Of a stretch of 64,000 nucleotides of DNA, positions 26,027 through 35,686 are shown one piece after another. The notes beneath the pieces were generated by a model. That model saw only the letters and a list, made by a program, of their open reading frames with translations. It was not told where the DNA came from and searched no databases. Position 1 is the stretch's first letter. Every line of letters starts with the position of its first letter. Where the stretch lies: NCBI RefSeq assembly GCF_035013185.1, contig NZ_JAYGJO010000022.1:35224-99223 (forward strand). The letters are read 5' to 3'. A program made the translations under genes and the position numbers. This DNA comes from Acerihabitans sp035013185 (GTDB taxonomy: Bacteria > Pseudomonadota > Gammaproteobacteria > Enterobacterales > Enterobacteriaceae).

Positions 26027-26595
26027 TTAGCGATTCTGTTTGTTCAGAAAATACCACAATGTGAAGGCGGCAACGTTGTTACATAAGCAGCTATAACGTT
26101 TTTTCCAATCCGGCGCAGTTTGCCGGGGTGATAGGCTGTTGTTGCCGTAATAACATATAAGCAGCGCTTGATAAATATGTTTGAATAAAACGACCTGGTT
26201 CACTTCTGCTATATCTATGTCGAGCGTTTATTAACCAGGTTTGTATCGACTGATATTAACATCAGTCTGTACAAACCAGTACGATTTATTATTACGTTTT
26301 CGACTAGTATAACCGTCATATAATAGAGTGGTGGTTGCATTAGTTAATAAAATTTACTTAACAAGGGGGAAAGTTACCCTATTTACCCCCCTACGCCACC
26401 TTATTAGGCCACACCCTCACCTGGCGGGTCCTCCCTTAGCCTGTCCGCTGAAATACCCGCCGCGAATGATAAGTCAGGCTGCACCAGGGTTGAATGATGT
26501 GTATAATGATTGCCGATGCCCTTTTTATGGGTCGATCTATCGGTTTACCGTCATCAACACGTGTTATCAATCAACTACAGCCGAAAAATTCCACT
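26027..26595. other. Intergenic stretch upstream of gmk
   Basis: No supported gene. It carries a long imperfect palindrome, GGTTTGTATCGACTGAT (26239-26255) against ATCAGTCTGTACAAACC (26261-26277), 15 of 17 positions paired. The right part (26330-26595) contains a C-rich segment and probably the gmk promoter. Confidence 0.4.
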
Positions 26596-27219
26596 ATGGT
26601 TCATGGTACGCTCTACATTGTTTCCGCCCCTAGCGGCGCGGGAAAATCCAGCCTAATCCAGGCGTTGCTTAAAACCCAGCCCCTGTATGATACCCAGGTT
26701 TCGATTTCCCATACCACAAGACCTATACGTCCAGGGGAGAGGCACGGGGAACACTACTTTTTTGTTTCCATAGCTGAGTTCGAACACATGATCCAGGAGG
26801 GTGACTTCTTGGAATATGCCAATGTTTTCGGTAATTATTACGGCACCTCCCGCGAGTCCATTCAACAGGTGTTGTCCACCGGGGTGGATGTTTTTCTCGA
26901 TATCGACTGGCAGGGCGCGCAGCAAATCCGCAAGGCCATGCCACAAGCGCGCAGTATCTTTGTGCTGCCGCCGTCCAGGGAGGAACTCGATCGTCGACTG
27001 CGTGGCCGCGGTCAGGATAGCGAGGACGTTATTGCCCGTCGTATGACCCAGGCGGTTGCTGAAATGTCGCACTATGCGGAGTATGATTACCTGATTGTAA
27101 ATGATGAATTCAATACGGCACTGGTGGATTTACAGACCATCATACGTGCCGAACGTTTGCGTCTTGGCCGTCAAAAATTACGCCATGACGCTTTAATCAC
27201 CAAATTGTTGGCGGACTGA
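26596..27219 (+). CDS. gmk: Guanylate kinase
   Basis: 207 residues from ATG 26596, exactly the E. coli length. It phosphorylates GMP to GDP with ATP, an essential step in guanine nucleotide supply. P-loop VSAPSGAGKSSLIQALLK near the start, GMP-binding HTTRPIRPGERHGEHYFF, GNYYGTS, DIDWQGAQQIR and RLRGRGQDSEDVI are as in the family. The frame is open further left but starts there have no family similarity. It begins the gmk-rpoZ-spoT cluster, as in E. coli. Confidence 0.95.
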   Translation: MVHGTLYIVSAPSGAGKSSLIQALLKTQPLYDTQVSISHTTRPIRPGERHGEHYFFVSIAEFEHMIQEGDFLEYANVFGNYYGTSRESIQQVLSTGVDVFLDIDWQGAQQIRKAMPQARSIFVLPPSREELDRRLRGRGQDSEDVIARRMTQAVAEMSHYAEYDYLIVNDEFNTALVDLQTIIRAERLRLGRQKLRHDALITKLLAD

Positions 27220-27274
27220 AACAACTTTCAGTATGATGCCCAGTCATTTCTTCTATTTGCGGAGTAGCTCACAT

Positions 27275-27550
27275 ATGGCACGCGTAACTGTACAAGACGC
27301 CGTTGAAAAAATTGGTAATCGTTTTGACCTGGTGCTGGTCGCTGCCCGTCGCGCTCGCCAACTTCAAGTCGGCGGTAAAGATCCCCTGGTCGCAGAAGAA
27401 AACGATAAAGTCACCGTTATCTCCCTGCGTGAGATCGAAGAAGGACTGATCACCAATCAAATCCTAGACTTACGAGATCGCCAGGAACAGCAAGAGCAGG
27501 AAGCCGCAGAGATTCAGGCGGTTACTGCAATTGCTGAAGGCCGTCGTTAA
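27275..27550 (+). CDS. rpoZ: RNA polymerase omega subunit
   Basis: 91 residues, same as E. coli. It helps assemble RNA polymerase and forms part of a ppGpp site. Sequence MARVTVQDAVEKIGNRFDLV, then ARRARQLQVGGKDPLV is nearly invariant in the order. The start codon ATG 27275 was chosen for this match; GGAG lies about 10 bases ahead. It sits 55 bases after gmk and 20 before spoT, in the standard operon. Confidence 0.96.
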   Translation: MARVTVQDAVEKIGNRFDLVLVAARRARQLQVGGKDPLVAEENDKVTVISLREIEEGLITNQILDLRDRQEQQEQEAAEIQAVTAIAEGRR

Positions 27551-27570
27551 ACTCAGAAATCGGTTCACAA

Positions 27571-29679
27571 TTGTACCTGTTTGAAAGTCTGAATCTGCTG
27601 ATTCAGCGTTACTTGCCCGAGGATCAGATAAAACTTCTCCGGCAAGCATATCTTGTCGCACGTGATGCCCACGAGGGACAGTCACGCTCCAGCGGTGAGC
27701 CTTATATCACCCATCCGGTGGCCGTGGCATGTATCCTGGCCGAGATGCGTCTCGACTATGAAACGCTGATGGCGGCGTTACTGCATGATGTGATTGAGGA
27801 TACGCCCGCCACTTACCAGGATATGGAACAGCTGTTTGGTAAAAGCGTGGCCGAACTGGTGGAAGGCGTATCAAAACTCGATAAGCTGAAATTCCGCGAC
27901 AAAAAAGAAGCCCAGGCAGAAAACTTTCGCAAGATGATCATGGCGATGGTGCAGGATATTCGCGTGGTACTGATCAAGTTGGCGGATCGAACCCACAATA
28001 TGCGCACTCTCGGCTCGCTACGTCCGGACAAGCGCCGCCGCATTGCCCGGGAAACACTGGAAATCTATAGTCCGCTGGCCCACCGTCTGGGTATCCACAA
28101 CCTCAAGACCGAACTTGAAGAGCTGGGTTTTGAAGCGCTCTATCCCAATCGCTACCGTGTCATTAAGGAAGTAGTGAAAGCCGCGCGCGGTAACCGCAAA
28201 GAGATGATCCAGAAAATTCTGGTGGAAATCGAAGGGCGGCTTACCGAAGCGGGCATTCCTTGTCGCGTCAGCGGCCGGGAAAAACACCTCTACTCAATCT
28301 ATTGCAAGATGCACCTAAAGGAACAGCGTTTCCATTCCATTATGGACATCTACGCCTTTAGGGTCATCGTGGGCGAAGTGGATACCTGTTACCGGGTGCT
28401 GGGCCAAATGCACAGCCTGTATAAACCACGCCCCGGCCGGGTGAAAGATTATATTGCCATTCCCAAAGCCAATGGCTATCAGTCTTTGCATACGTCGATG
28501 ATCGGGCCGCACGGCGTACCGGTGGAAGTGCAGATCCGCACCGAAGACATGGACCAAATGGCAGAAATGGGCGTCGCGGCGCACTGGGCTTATAAAGTGC
28601 AGGGTGAAACCGGCACCACGGCGCAGATCCGCGCCCAGCGCTGGATGCAAAGCCTGCTGGAATTACAGCAAAGCGCCGGCAGCTCGTTTGAGTTTATCGA
28701 AAGCGTAAAATCGGATCTGTTCCCCGATGAAATTTACGTGTTTACCCCAGAAGGGCGCATTGTCGAACTGCCTGCGGGCGCTACGCCGGTTGATTTTGCT
28801 TATGCGGTACATACCGATATCGGTCACGCCTGCGTCGGTGCGCGTGTGGACCGGCAACCTTATCCGTTGTCCCAAGCCCTTGCCAGTGGTCAGGCGGTTG
28901 AGATCATCACCGCGCCGGGCGCACGCCCCAATGCCGCCTGGTTAAACTTCGTGGTCAGCTCCAAAGCGCGCGCCAAAATCCGACAAATGCTCAAAAACCT
29001 CAAACGTGACGACTCGGTCAGCTTGGGGCGCCGATTATTAAATCATGCCCTCGGCGGCAGTCGTAAACTGGCCGAGGTGCCGCCGGAAAATATGCAGCAT
29101 GAACTGGAGCGGATGAAGCTGGCGACGCTCGACGATTTGCTGGCGGAAATTGGCTTGGGCAATGCCATGAGTGTAGTGATTGCGCGTAATCTTCAGGGCG
29201 ATCAGTCCAATATGACCCCACCCGGCCCCGGCTTGAAAAGGCTGCCAATCAAAGGGGCGGAAGGGGTGCTGATTACCTTTGCCAAATGCTGCCGGCCGAT
29301 CCCCGGTGATCCGATCATTGCCCATGTGAGTCCGGGCAAAGGGTTAGTGGTGCATCATGAATCCTGCCGGAACATTCGCGGTTACCAGAAGGAGCCGGAA
29401 AAATTCATGGCGGTGGAATGGGAGCTGGATACCGAGCAGGAGTTTATTGCCGAGATCAAAGCCGACATGTTTAACCACCAGGGCGCGCTAGCCAATCTTA
29501 CCGCGGCCATCAATGCTGCCGACTCCAATATCCAAAGCTTAAATACCGAAGAGAAAGACGGACGCGTTTACAGCGCATTTATCCGCCTGACCGTGCGCGA
29601 CCGTATCCATCTCGCCAATATTATGCGTAAAATTCGCGTTATGGCCGACGTGATAAGAGTGACCCGTAACCGCAATTGA
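27571..29679 (+). CDS. spoT: Bifunctional (p)ppGpp synthetase/hydrolase SpoT
   Basis: 702 residues starting at TTG 27571, the same start-codon choice as E. coli spoT. It degrades and weakly makes (p)ppGpp, balancing the stringent response. Domains in order: HD hydrolase (about 20-190, with HDVIEDT and DRTHNMRTL), synthetase (230-350, IYAFRVIVGEVD, VPVEVQIRTEDMD), TGS (385-445, DEIYVFTPEGRIVELP), helical and zinc-finger region with CCRPIPGDPI, and C-terminal ACT (about 625-700). Hydrolase HD residues are intact. E. coli has trmH next; here it is missing. Confidence 0.96.
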   Translation: MYLFESLNLLIQRYLPEDQIKLLRQAYLVARDAHEGQSRSSGEPYITHPVAVACILAEMRLDYETLMAALLHDVIEDTPATYQDMEQLFGKSVAELVEGVSKLDKLKFRDKKEAQAENFRKMIMAMVQDIRVVLIKLADRTHNMRTLGSLRPDKRRRIARETLEIYSPLAHRLGIHNLKTELEELGFEALYPNRYRVIKEVVKAARGNRKEMIQKILVEIEGRLTEAGIPCRVSGREKHLYSIYCKMHLKEQRFHSIMDIYAFRVIVGEVDTCYRVLGQMHSLYKPRPGRVKDYIAIPKANGYQSLHTSMIGPHGVPVEVQIRTEDMDQMAEMGVAAHWAYKVQGETGTTAQIRAQRWMQSLLELQQSAGSSFEFIESVKSDLFPDEIYVFTPEGRIVELPAGATPVDFAYAVHTDIGHACVGARVDRQPYPLSQALASGQAVEIITAPGARPNAAWLNFVVSSKARAKIRQMLKNLKRDDSVSLGRRLLNHALGGSRKLAEVPPENMQHELERMKLATLDDLLAEIGLGNAMSVVIARNLQGDQSNMTPPGPGLKRLPIKGAEGVLITFAKCCRPIPGDPIIAHVSPGKGLVVHHESCRNIRGYQKEPEKFMAVEWELDTEQEFIAEIKADMFNHQGALANLTAAINAADSNIQSLNTEEKDGRVYSAFIRLTVRDRIHLANIMRKIRVMADVIRVTRNRN

Positions 29680-29882
29680 CGGTTTTACCCAATAGATTTC
29701 GCGTTGCAGGCAGGCAAACGCCAATAAACTTACACCGGTAAGTGATTCGGGTGACGGATGTAGTCCGTGCACTTGCAACTTGAAAGATGAAGGCATCGGC
29801 GGTGTGCTGCAAGGTGAGAGGACGCTGCTGGTGACGGTTTACGTGCCAAACCGGACCACTTTATCTGCCACGGAGTGCTGAA
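29680..29882. repeat. Intergenic repeat-like element in place of trmH
   Basis: Non-coding. The stretch from ATAGATTTCGCGTTGCAGG (about 29690) through ACTTACACCGGTAAGTGATT to CTTGCAACTTGAAAGATGA (about 29790) resembles an intergenic palindromic repeat common in Serratia and Yersinia genomes. Its core ACTTACACCGGTAAGT is itself a near palindrome. A shorter relative of its tail (TTGCAACGTGAAAGAT) lies at about 33775. No trace of trmH is seen. Confidence 0.5.
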
Positions 29883-31967
29883 ATGATGGAAGGCCGTCTG
29901 CTGAACACCCTACCGTTAAGCTCCCTTTCCGGAGTCGGCCCAGCGCAATCGGCTCGCCTTGCTCGTCTGGGTCTGGAAAATCTGCAAGATTTATTGCTGC
30001 ATCTGCCCTCCCGCTATGAAGACCGCACTCGGTTGTACTCAATCAACGACGTTTTGCCCGGCATGTATGTCACCGTGCGGGGGGAAGTGCTGAGTTGTGA
30101 GATCAGTTTTGGCCGCCGACGCATGTTAACCTGTCGAATTAGCGATAAGACCGGCATGATCACGCTGCGGTTCTTTAACTTCAATGCCGCCATGAAAAAT
30201 AGCCTGGCCGTCGGCCGCCAGGTCACTGCATACGGAGAAATACGCCGCGGCCAACAGTGCGCCGAGATCATTCATCCTGAGTATCATGTGCTGGATGAGC
30301 TGGCCGACGTGGTGCTTACGGCGTCGTTGACCCCGGTATATCCCACGACGGAAGGGATACGACAGGCTACCCTGCGTAATCTGACCGATCAGGCGCTGAA
30401 ACTGCTCGATAGCTACCCGATTGCCGAACTGCTTCCTCCCGAGCTAAGCCGTGGGCTTATCAGCCTGCCTGAAGCATTGCACACGTTGCATCGTCCACCA
30501 CCGACTATCTCTCTGGCCGATCTCGAACTAGGAAAGCACCCGGCGCAGCGACGTTTAATTTTGGAGGAATTGCTGGCCCACAATCTGAGCATGCTGGCGG
30601 TGCGCGCCAACGTACGTAAGGATCTGGCCCTGGCGTTGACCGCCGATCATCAGCTCAAGCAGCACTTTTTGGCTTTGCTGCCGTTTACTCCAACCGGGGC
30701 GCAGCAACGGGTCACTGACGAAATAGAACGGGATTTGGCACAACCGGTGCCAATGATGCGTTTGGTCCAAGGTGATGTCGGTTCGGGCAAAACCTTGGTG
30801 GCGGCATTGGCGGCGCTGCGTGCCATTGCTCAGGGCAAGCAGGTAGCCTTGATGGCACCCACGGAATTACTGGCCGAGCAGCATGCGCAGACTTTTCGCA
30901 GCTGGTTTGCGCCTCTGGGCATCGAAGTGGGCTGGCTGGCCGGTAAACAAAAAGGCAAAGCACGCATTGCCCAACAAGACGCTATCGCGGCGGGCACGGT
31001 GGCGATGGTGGTGGGAACCCATGCCATTTTCCAGGAGCAGGTCTCGTTTTCCGGGCTGGCATTGGTGATTATTGATGAACAACACCGGTTCGGGGTTCAC
31101 CAGCGGTTAGCGTTATGGGAGAAGGGTCTGGCGCAAGGTTTTCACCCACATCAGCTGATTATGACTGCGACGCCAATTCCCCGCACCTTGGCCATGACCG
31201 CTTATGCCGATCTGGATACGTCGATCATTGATGAATTGCCTCCAGGGCGTACGCCGGTAACGACGGTGGCCATACCGGATACCCGGCGTGCGGATATCAT
31301 TGAGCGGGTACGGCAAGCTTGCCTGCAGGAGCAACGGCAGGCCTATTGGGTTTGTACATTGATTGATGAATCCGATTTGCTTGAAGCCCAAGCAGCACAG
31401 GCTACCTGGGAGGATTTAGTGGCTGCCTTACCGGAACTGCGTGTCGGTTTGGTGCACGGTCGAATGAAGTCGCAGGAGAAGCAGCTGATGATGCAGGCGT
31501 TTAAAGCCGGTGAAGTGCATTTGCTGGTGGCGACTACGGTGATAGAAGTGGGAGTGGATGTGCCCAACGCCAGTCTGATGATTATAGAAAATCCGGAGCG
31601 TTTGGGGCTGGCTCAGTTGCATCAGTTGCGGGGTCGGGTGGGACGCGGCGCGGTCGCGTCTCACTGTGTGTTGCTTTATAAGTCGCCGTTAAGTAAGACC
31701 GCGCAGCGCCGTTTACAGGTGTTGCGGGATACGAGCGATGGTTTTGTTATTGCGCAGCAGGATTTGGAGATTCGCGGTCCGGGTGAATTGTTGGGTACTC
31801 GGCAAACCGGTAACGCGGAATTTAAAGTGGCGGATCTGTTGCGCGATCAGGGGATGATCCCTGAGGTACAGCGGCTGGCGCGCCATCTTCATGAGACTTA
31901 TCCCGCGTCGGCTGCGGCGTTGATCGCGCGCTGGATGCCGGAGCGTGCGCGTTATACTAATGCGTGA
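29883..31967 (+). CDS. recG: ATP-dependent DNA helicase RecG
   Basis: 694 residues (E. coli 693). RecG regresses stalled replication forks and processes recombination intermediates. Wedge/OB domain at about 50-150 (SRYEDRTRLYSIND, FFNFNAAMKNSLA); helicase motifs I GDVGSGKT (near 300), II DEQHRFG, III TATPIPRT, and V/VI VGVDVPNASLMII and LHQLRGRVGRG; C-terminal TRG region GFVIAQQDLEIRGPGELLGT. All motifs are intact. Two ATG codons in tandem open the frame; either could serve. Confidence 0.96.
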   Translation: MMEGRLLNTLPLSSLSGVGPAQSARLARLGLENLQDLLLHLPSRYEDRTRLYSINDVLPGMYVTVRGEVLSCEISFGRRRMLTCRISDKTGMITLRFFNFNAAMKNSLAVGRQVTAYGEIRRGQQCAEIIHPEYHVLDELADVVLTASLTPVYPTTEGIRQATLRNLTDQALKLLDSYPIAELLPPELSRGLISLPEALHTLHRPPPTISLADLELGKHPAQRRLILEELLAHNLSMLAVRANVRKDLALALTADHQLKQHFLALLPFTPTGAQQRVTDEIERDLAQPVPMMRLVQGDVGSGKTLVAALAALRAIAQGKQVALMAPTELLAEQHAQTFRSWFAPLGIEVGWLAGKQKGKARIAQQDAIAAGTVAMVVGTHAIFQEQVSFSGLALVIIDEQHRFGVHQRLALWEKGLAQGFHPHQLIMTATPIPRTLAMTAYADLDTSIIDELPPGRTPVTTVAIPDTRRADIIERVRQACLQEQRQAYWVCTLIDESDLLEAQAAQATWEDLVAALPELRVGLVHGRMKSQEKQLMMQAFKAGEVHLLVATTVIEVGVDVPNASLMIIENPERLGLAQLHQLRGRVGRGAVASHCVLLYKSPLSKTAQRRLQVLRDTSDGFVIAQQDLEIRGPGELLGTRQTGNAEFKVADLLRDQGMIPEVQRLARHLHETYPASAAALIARWMPERARYTNA

Positions 31968-31972
31968 GGTGT

Positions 31973-32235
31973 GCTCTCCCTTGAACAGGCTTACCGTGAG
32001 TCTGGTGTTGGCGGGCTTAGCGCACCAAGGGGCGTCGGACGGCCAGGAAATGGCCGCCTCAACCCCTACGGTACGCTCTCCCTTAAACGAGGCTTACCGT
32101 GAGTCTGGTGTTGGCGGGCCTAGCGTACCAAGGGGCATCGGACGGCCAGGAAATGGCCGCCTCAACCCCTACGGTACGCTCTCCCTTAAACGAGGCTTGC
32201 CGTTAGTCTGGTGTTGGCGGGCTTAGTGCACTAGT
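31973..32235 (+). repeat. Tandem 103-bp repeat, about 2.5 copies
   Basis: Copies begin with GCTCTCCCTT at 31973, 32075 and 32178. The first two are full (102 and 103 bp) and differ at few positions; the third stops after about 55 bp. Each contains the hairpin GGCCAGGAAATGGCC and the words TCTGGTGTTGGCGGGC and GCCTCAACCCCTACGGTA. The open frame across it is a by-product of the repeat. It lies where E. coli has gltS. Confidence 0.85.
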
Positions 32236-32362
32236 CGGCGGGGGAGAATGCTCTGAGGTTGACCTATATCAATGGGTCGGGGTAGAGATACGATGCAATC
32301 GATTGCTTTTAAAGTCAGGTTGATTAAAATGCCTGCTTTGCCGCCCAGGAAAGTCCTTTAAC

Positions 32363-33748
32363 ATGACCATGCCATCCTCAGTAGTTGATGACGCGCCTAT
32401 TCCCGTAGTCAAAAGCGAGCTGATTTATCATCTTGATGATCGTCCGCCCTTGATGGAAACCTTGTTCGCTGCCTGTCAGCATTTGCTGGCGATGTTTGTT
32501 GCGGTCATCACCCCCGGTTTGCTGATTTGCCAGGCGTTGGGTTTGCCCGCGCAGGATACACAACATATCATCAGCATGTCGCTGTTTGCTTCCGGGTTGG
32601 CATCGATACTGCAAATTAAAACCTGGGGGCCGGTAGGTTCGGGTTTGCTGTCAATTCAGGGAACCAGCTTTAACTTTGTTACGCCGCTCATCATGGGTGG
32701 CATGGCACTAAAAAACGGTGGCGCAGATGTGCCGACCATGATGGCGGCGCTGTTTGGTACGTTGATGGTCGCGTCATGCACCGAGATTGTGTTATCGCGG
32801 GTTTTGCATTTGGCCCGGCGCATTATTACCCCGTTAGTCTCCGGTATCGTGGTGATGATTATCGGTATTTCGTTGATTCAGGTGGGATTGACTTCCATTG
32901 GCGGCGGTTTTGCCGCCATGGCCAATCATAGCTTCGGTGCGCCGAAGAACCTGTTATTGGCCGGTATTGTGTTGGTGGTCATTATCCTGCTCAACCGTCA
33001 GCGTAATCCGTATTTGCGAGTGGCCTCTTTAGTGATCGCCATGGCGGTGGGGTATTTAGCCGCCTGGTTGATGGGAATGCTGCCTGCCGTCGCTTCCACG
33101 CCGTCACAATCGTTGATTATGATACCAACGCCGTTGTATTACGGCTTGGGTTTTGATTGGGATTTACTTATCCCGTTGATGCTGGTGTTTATGGTGACCT
33201 CGTTGGAAACCATTGGCGATATTACCGCTACGTCCGACGTGTCTGAACAACCTGTCCGTGGCCCCCTCTATATGCGGCGGCTGAAAGGGGGTGTGCTGGC
33301 CAACGGGTTGAATTCCATGCTTTCAGCGGTATTCAATACGTTCCCCAATTCGTGTTTCGGCCAGAACAATGGCGTGATCCAACTGACCGGAGTCGCCAGC
33401 CGGTACGTGGGGTTTGTGGTCTCGTTGATGTTGATAGCCTTAGGACTGTTCCCGGTAGTAAGTGGCTTTGTGCAGCATATTCCCGAACCGGTGTTGGGTG
33501 GTGCGACTATCGTGATGTTCGGTACCATTGCCGCCTCGGGTGTGCGCATCGTGTCACGAGAACGGCTTAACCGGCGTGCCATTATGATTATGGCCTTATC
33601 GTTGGCGGTGGGGTTGGGTGTGTCACAGCAACCCTTGATTTTACAGTTTGCGCCACAGTGGTTAAAAACCTTAATGTCATCGGGTATCGCAGCCGGCGGC
33701 ATCACCGCTATTGTGTTGAATTTGCTGTTCCCGCCGGAGCATCAATAA
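32363..33748 (+). CDS. xanP: Xanthine permease XanP
   Basis: 461-residue inner-membrane xanthine:proton symporter of the NCS2 family (E. coli XanP 463). About fourteen helices. Family marks: LIYHLDDRPPLMETLFAACQ at the start, the GSGLLSIQGTSFNFVTP stretch with the QGT of helix 3, and the NCS2 signature near the middle, ETIGDITATSDVSEQPV, then NGLNSMLSAVFNTFPNS. In E. coli it also sits next to yicH. Start may be ATG 32363 or 32369; the second lacks a better ribosome site. Confidence 0.93.
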   Translation: MTMPSSVVDDAPIPVVKSELIYHLDDRPPLMETLFAACQHLLAMFVAVITPGLLICQALGLPAQDTQHIISMSLFASGLASILQIKTWGPVGSGLLSIQGTSFNFVTPLIMGGMALKNGGADVPTMMAALFGTLMVASCTEIVLSRVLHLARRIITPLVSGIVVMIIGISLIQVGLTSIGGGFAAMANHSFGAPKNLLLAGIVLVVIILLNRQRNPYLRVASLVIAMAVGYLAAWLMGMLPAVASTPSQSLIMIPTPLYYGLGFDWDLLIPLMLVFMVTSLETIGDITATSDVSEQPVRGPLYMRRLKGGVLANGLNSMLSAVFNTFPNSCFGQNNGVIQLTGVASRYVGFVVSLMLIALGLFPVVSGFVQHIPEPVLGGATIVMFGTIAASGVRIVSRERLNRRAIMIMALSLAVGLGVSQQPLILQFAPQWLKTLMSSGIAAGGITAIVLNLLFPPEHQ

Positions 33749-33811
33749 GTCATTAATACCTAACGTTTCTGCTTGCAACGTGAAAGATTGTCGGGATATC
33801 GTCATATTATG

Positions 33812-33842
33812 CGGCCGCTGTATCAATACGGCGGCTTTTTTT
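33812..33842 (+). terminator. Intrinsic terminator after xanP
   Basis: CCGCTGTAT pairs with ATACGGCGG (one G-U pair) and is followed by eight T. It separates xanP from yicH. Confidence 0.75.
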
Positions 33843-33926
33843 TGTCAGAAGCGCTTTGGCTATTGAGAAGACCGGCTAATTGCGGCATAAACACAGTAAC
33901 CTTTAAGACAGCTATGGATTTGTACA

Positions 33927-35618
33927 ATGAAATTTCTTGGGAAATTTTTATTATCAATATTGTTGATAGTGTTATTGATAATTGTCCTGATCTACGTGTT
34001 GTTGCAAACATCCTGGGGCGCAGGATGGATAAGCCGAACCGTCACCCAGCACAGTGCTTACCAACTATCGTTGGAAAAAATCGGTCATGACTGGTCCGAC
34101 CCCGGTGACGTTTATGTTGAAAATATCACGTTCGGCCAAAAAGAACATACGCCGATTTTAGTGGCCAAGCGTCTGGTGGCGGGTTTTAGCGCGCGCCAGC
34201 TTAGCGATCCCTACCATTTTGCCCGCATTCAAATGCAGAACGGCACCTTGAACCTGGACCCGACGTCATTGGTATTCCCTTTGGAAGCTGATGTCCTGCA
34301 GCTGAACGATATGGCGATCAGCTCACCTTATGGTGGTTGGGAACTAAACGGTAAACAGGTCGACGCCGGAGTGATGCCATGGAAACCACAAGTCGGCTTT
34401 CCTCTGGGACGGCACTCCCGTTTTCAAATCAGCGCCCACACCTTGACCCTTAATGGCATCCCGGCTGAAAACGTGCTGGTTCAGGGAGAAATAAATAATA
34501 ATCAGCTTCGATTGGATAACCTGGGCGCAGATCTTGCGCGTGGGGAGCTAACCGGCAGTGCTGCGCGTGACGAAGACGGCAGCTGGCAGGTGGACCATCT
34601 GCGGTTGAGTAATGTGCGCATGCAGACCAAACAAAACCTGGATGAGTTTTTACATCAATTGTCGGCAGTGCCGAAAATCACCATTCACCGTTTTGACTTA
34701 ATCGATGCCCGCATGGAAGGGCGACTTTGGGCTTTCAGTGATTTGGATTTAACGTTGCGCAATGTGACCTTTCAGGATGGTGATTGGTCGTCCGACGACG
34801 GTACCCTGGCGCTTAATGCCAGAGAGTTGATTAACGGTTCGATTCATCTCATTGATCCCATTGCCACCTTGGCATTTACACCTCATGGTATTGATATAAA
34901 TCAGTTTAGCGGACGTTGGCAGGGTGGGTTAATGCGTACATCAGGCCACTGGTCACGTACCGATAAGCGGCTGGAATTGGATGAATTTATGGTGGCCGGG
35001 ATTGAGTATGTTTTACCGACACAGTGGCTAAACGACTGGCAACAGCCCTTGCCCAGTTGGTTGTCCGGGGTGGTAGTAGATAAATTCACCGCCAACCGTA
35101 ATTTGCTTATTGATATCAATCCCGCATTTCCTTTTCAGGTCACCGCCCTGGATGGAACGGGTAAACAATTAGTATTGGCCAAGGATCATCAGTGGGGCAT
35201 CTGGTCGGGTAGTCTGAATCTTAATGGCAGCGACGCGACCTTTAATAAAACCGATGTGCGTCGTCCTTCGCTGGCGCTGACCGCCGATCAAGGCAAAATT
35301 TCGGTGACTGAATTAAGTGCTTTTGCCGGGGAAGGCCTGCTTGAGGCTACTGCCAATATCAACCAGCAAGCTAATCGGGCGTTTTCCCTCAGTCTGAGCG
35401 GCCGGGCAGTGCCGTTAAACGTACTGGCGCATTGGGGGTGGCCAACCATTCCGCTGTCTGGTAACGGTAATCTGCAATTAACGTTGACCGGCGGCATATC
35501 GGCAGCATCACCGTTAAAACCTACGCTAAACGGTAAGCTGCACGTTTTAGACACCGAAGGTAAGGCTGTGACGCAAACCATGGTGCGCGGTGCGTTGGTG
35601 GGCGATACCACCCCCTAG
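33927..35618 (+). CDS. yicH: AsmA-family protein YicH
   Basis: 563 residues (E. coli YicH about 569). A single N-terminal membrane helix (FLLSILLIVLLIIVLIYVLL) anchors a long periplasmic part built of AsmA-type beta-repeats. AsmA relatives are thought to bridge inner and outer membranes and move lipids; the role of YicH itself is not settled. Typical stretches: WGAGWISRTVTQHSAYQLSL and GNLQLTLTGGISAASPLKPT near the end. It appears complete. It follows xanP as in E. coli, but then the E. coli order breaks (see the boundary at 35619). Confidence 0.9.
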   Translation: MKFLGKFLLSILLIVLLIIVLIYVLLQTSWGAGWISRTVTQHSAYQLSLEKIGHDWSDPGDVYVENITFGQKEHTPILVAKRLVAGFSARQLSDPYHFARIQMQNGTLNLDPTSLVFPLEADVLQLNDMAISSPYGGWELNGKQVDAGVMPWKPQVGFPLGRHSRFQISAHTLTLNGIPAENVLVQGEINNNQLRLDNLGADLARGELTGSAARDEDGSWQVDHLRLSNVRMQTKQNLDEFLHQLSAVPKITIHRFDLIDARMEGRLWAFSDLDLTLRNVTFQDGDWSSDDGTLALNARELINGSIHLIDPIATLAFTPHGIDINQFSGRWQGGLMRTSGHWSRTDKRLELDEFMVAGIEYVLPTQWLNDWQQPLPSWLSGVVVDKFTANRNLLIDINPAFPFQVTALDGTGKQLVLAKDHQWGIWSGSLNLNGSDATFNKTDVRRPSLALTADQGKISVTELSAFAGEGLLEATANINQQANRAFSLSLSGRAVPLNVLAHWGWPTIPLSGNGNLQLTLTGGISAASPLKPTLNGKLHVLDTEGKAVTQTMVRGALVGDTTP

Positions 35619-35633
35619 CTGCCGCATCGACTC

Positions 35634-35669
35634 GCCATGACGCGGGTGCGGTTGGGCCCGCGTCATGGC
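35634..35669. terminator. Perfect 13-bp hairpin between yicH and fabY
   Basis: GCCATGACGCGGG (35634-35646) pairs perfectly with CCCGCGTCATGGC (35657-35669) over a 10-base loop. It lies between convergent genes and can act in both directions, although no T-run follows on either side. Confidence 0.55.
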
Positions 35670-35686
35670 CGATAAGGGCATACCGC

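Noticed and set aside
31945..32226. 93-codon open frame after recG
   Set aside because: It simply runs through the 103-bp tandem repeats, overlaps recG and has no protein signature.
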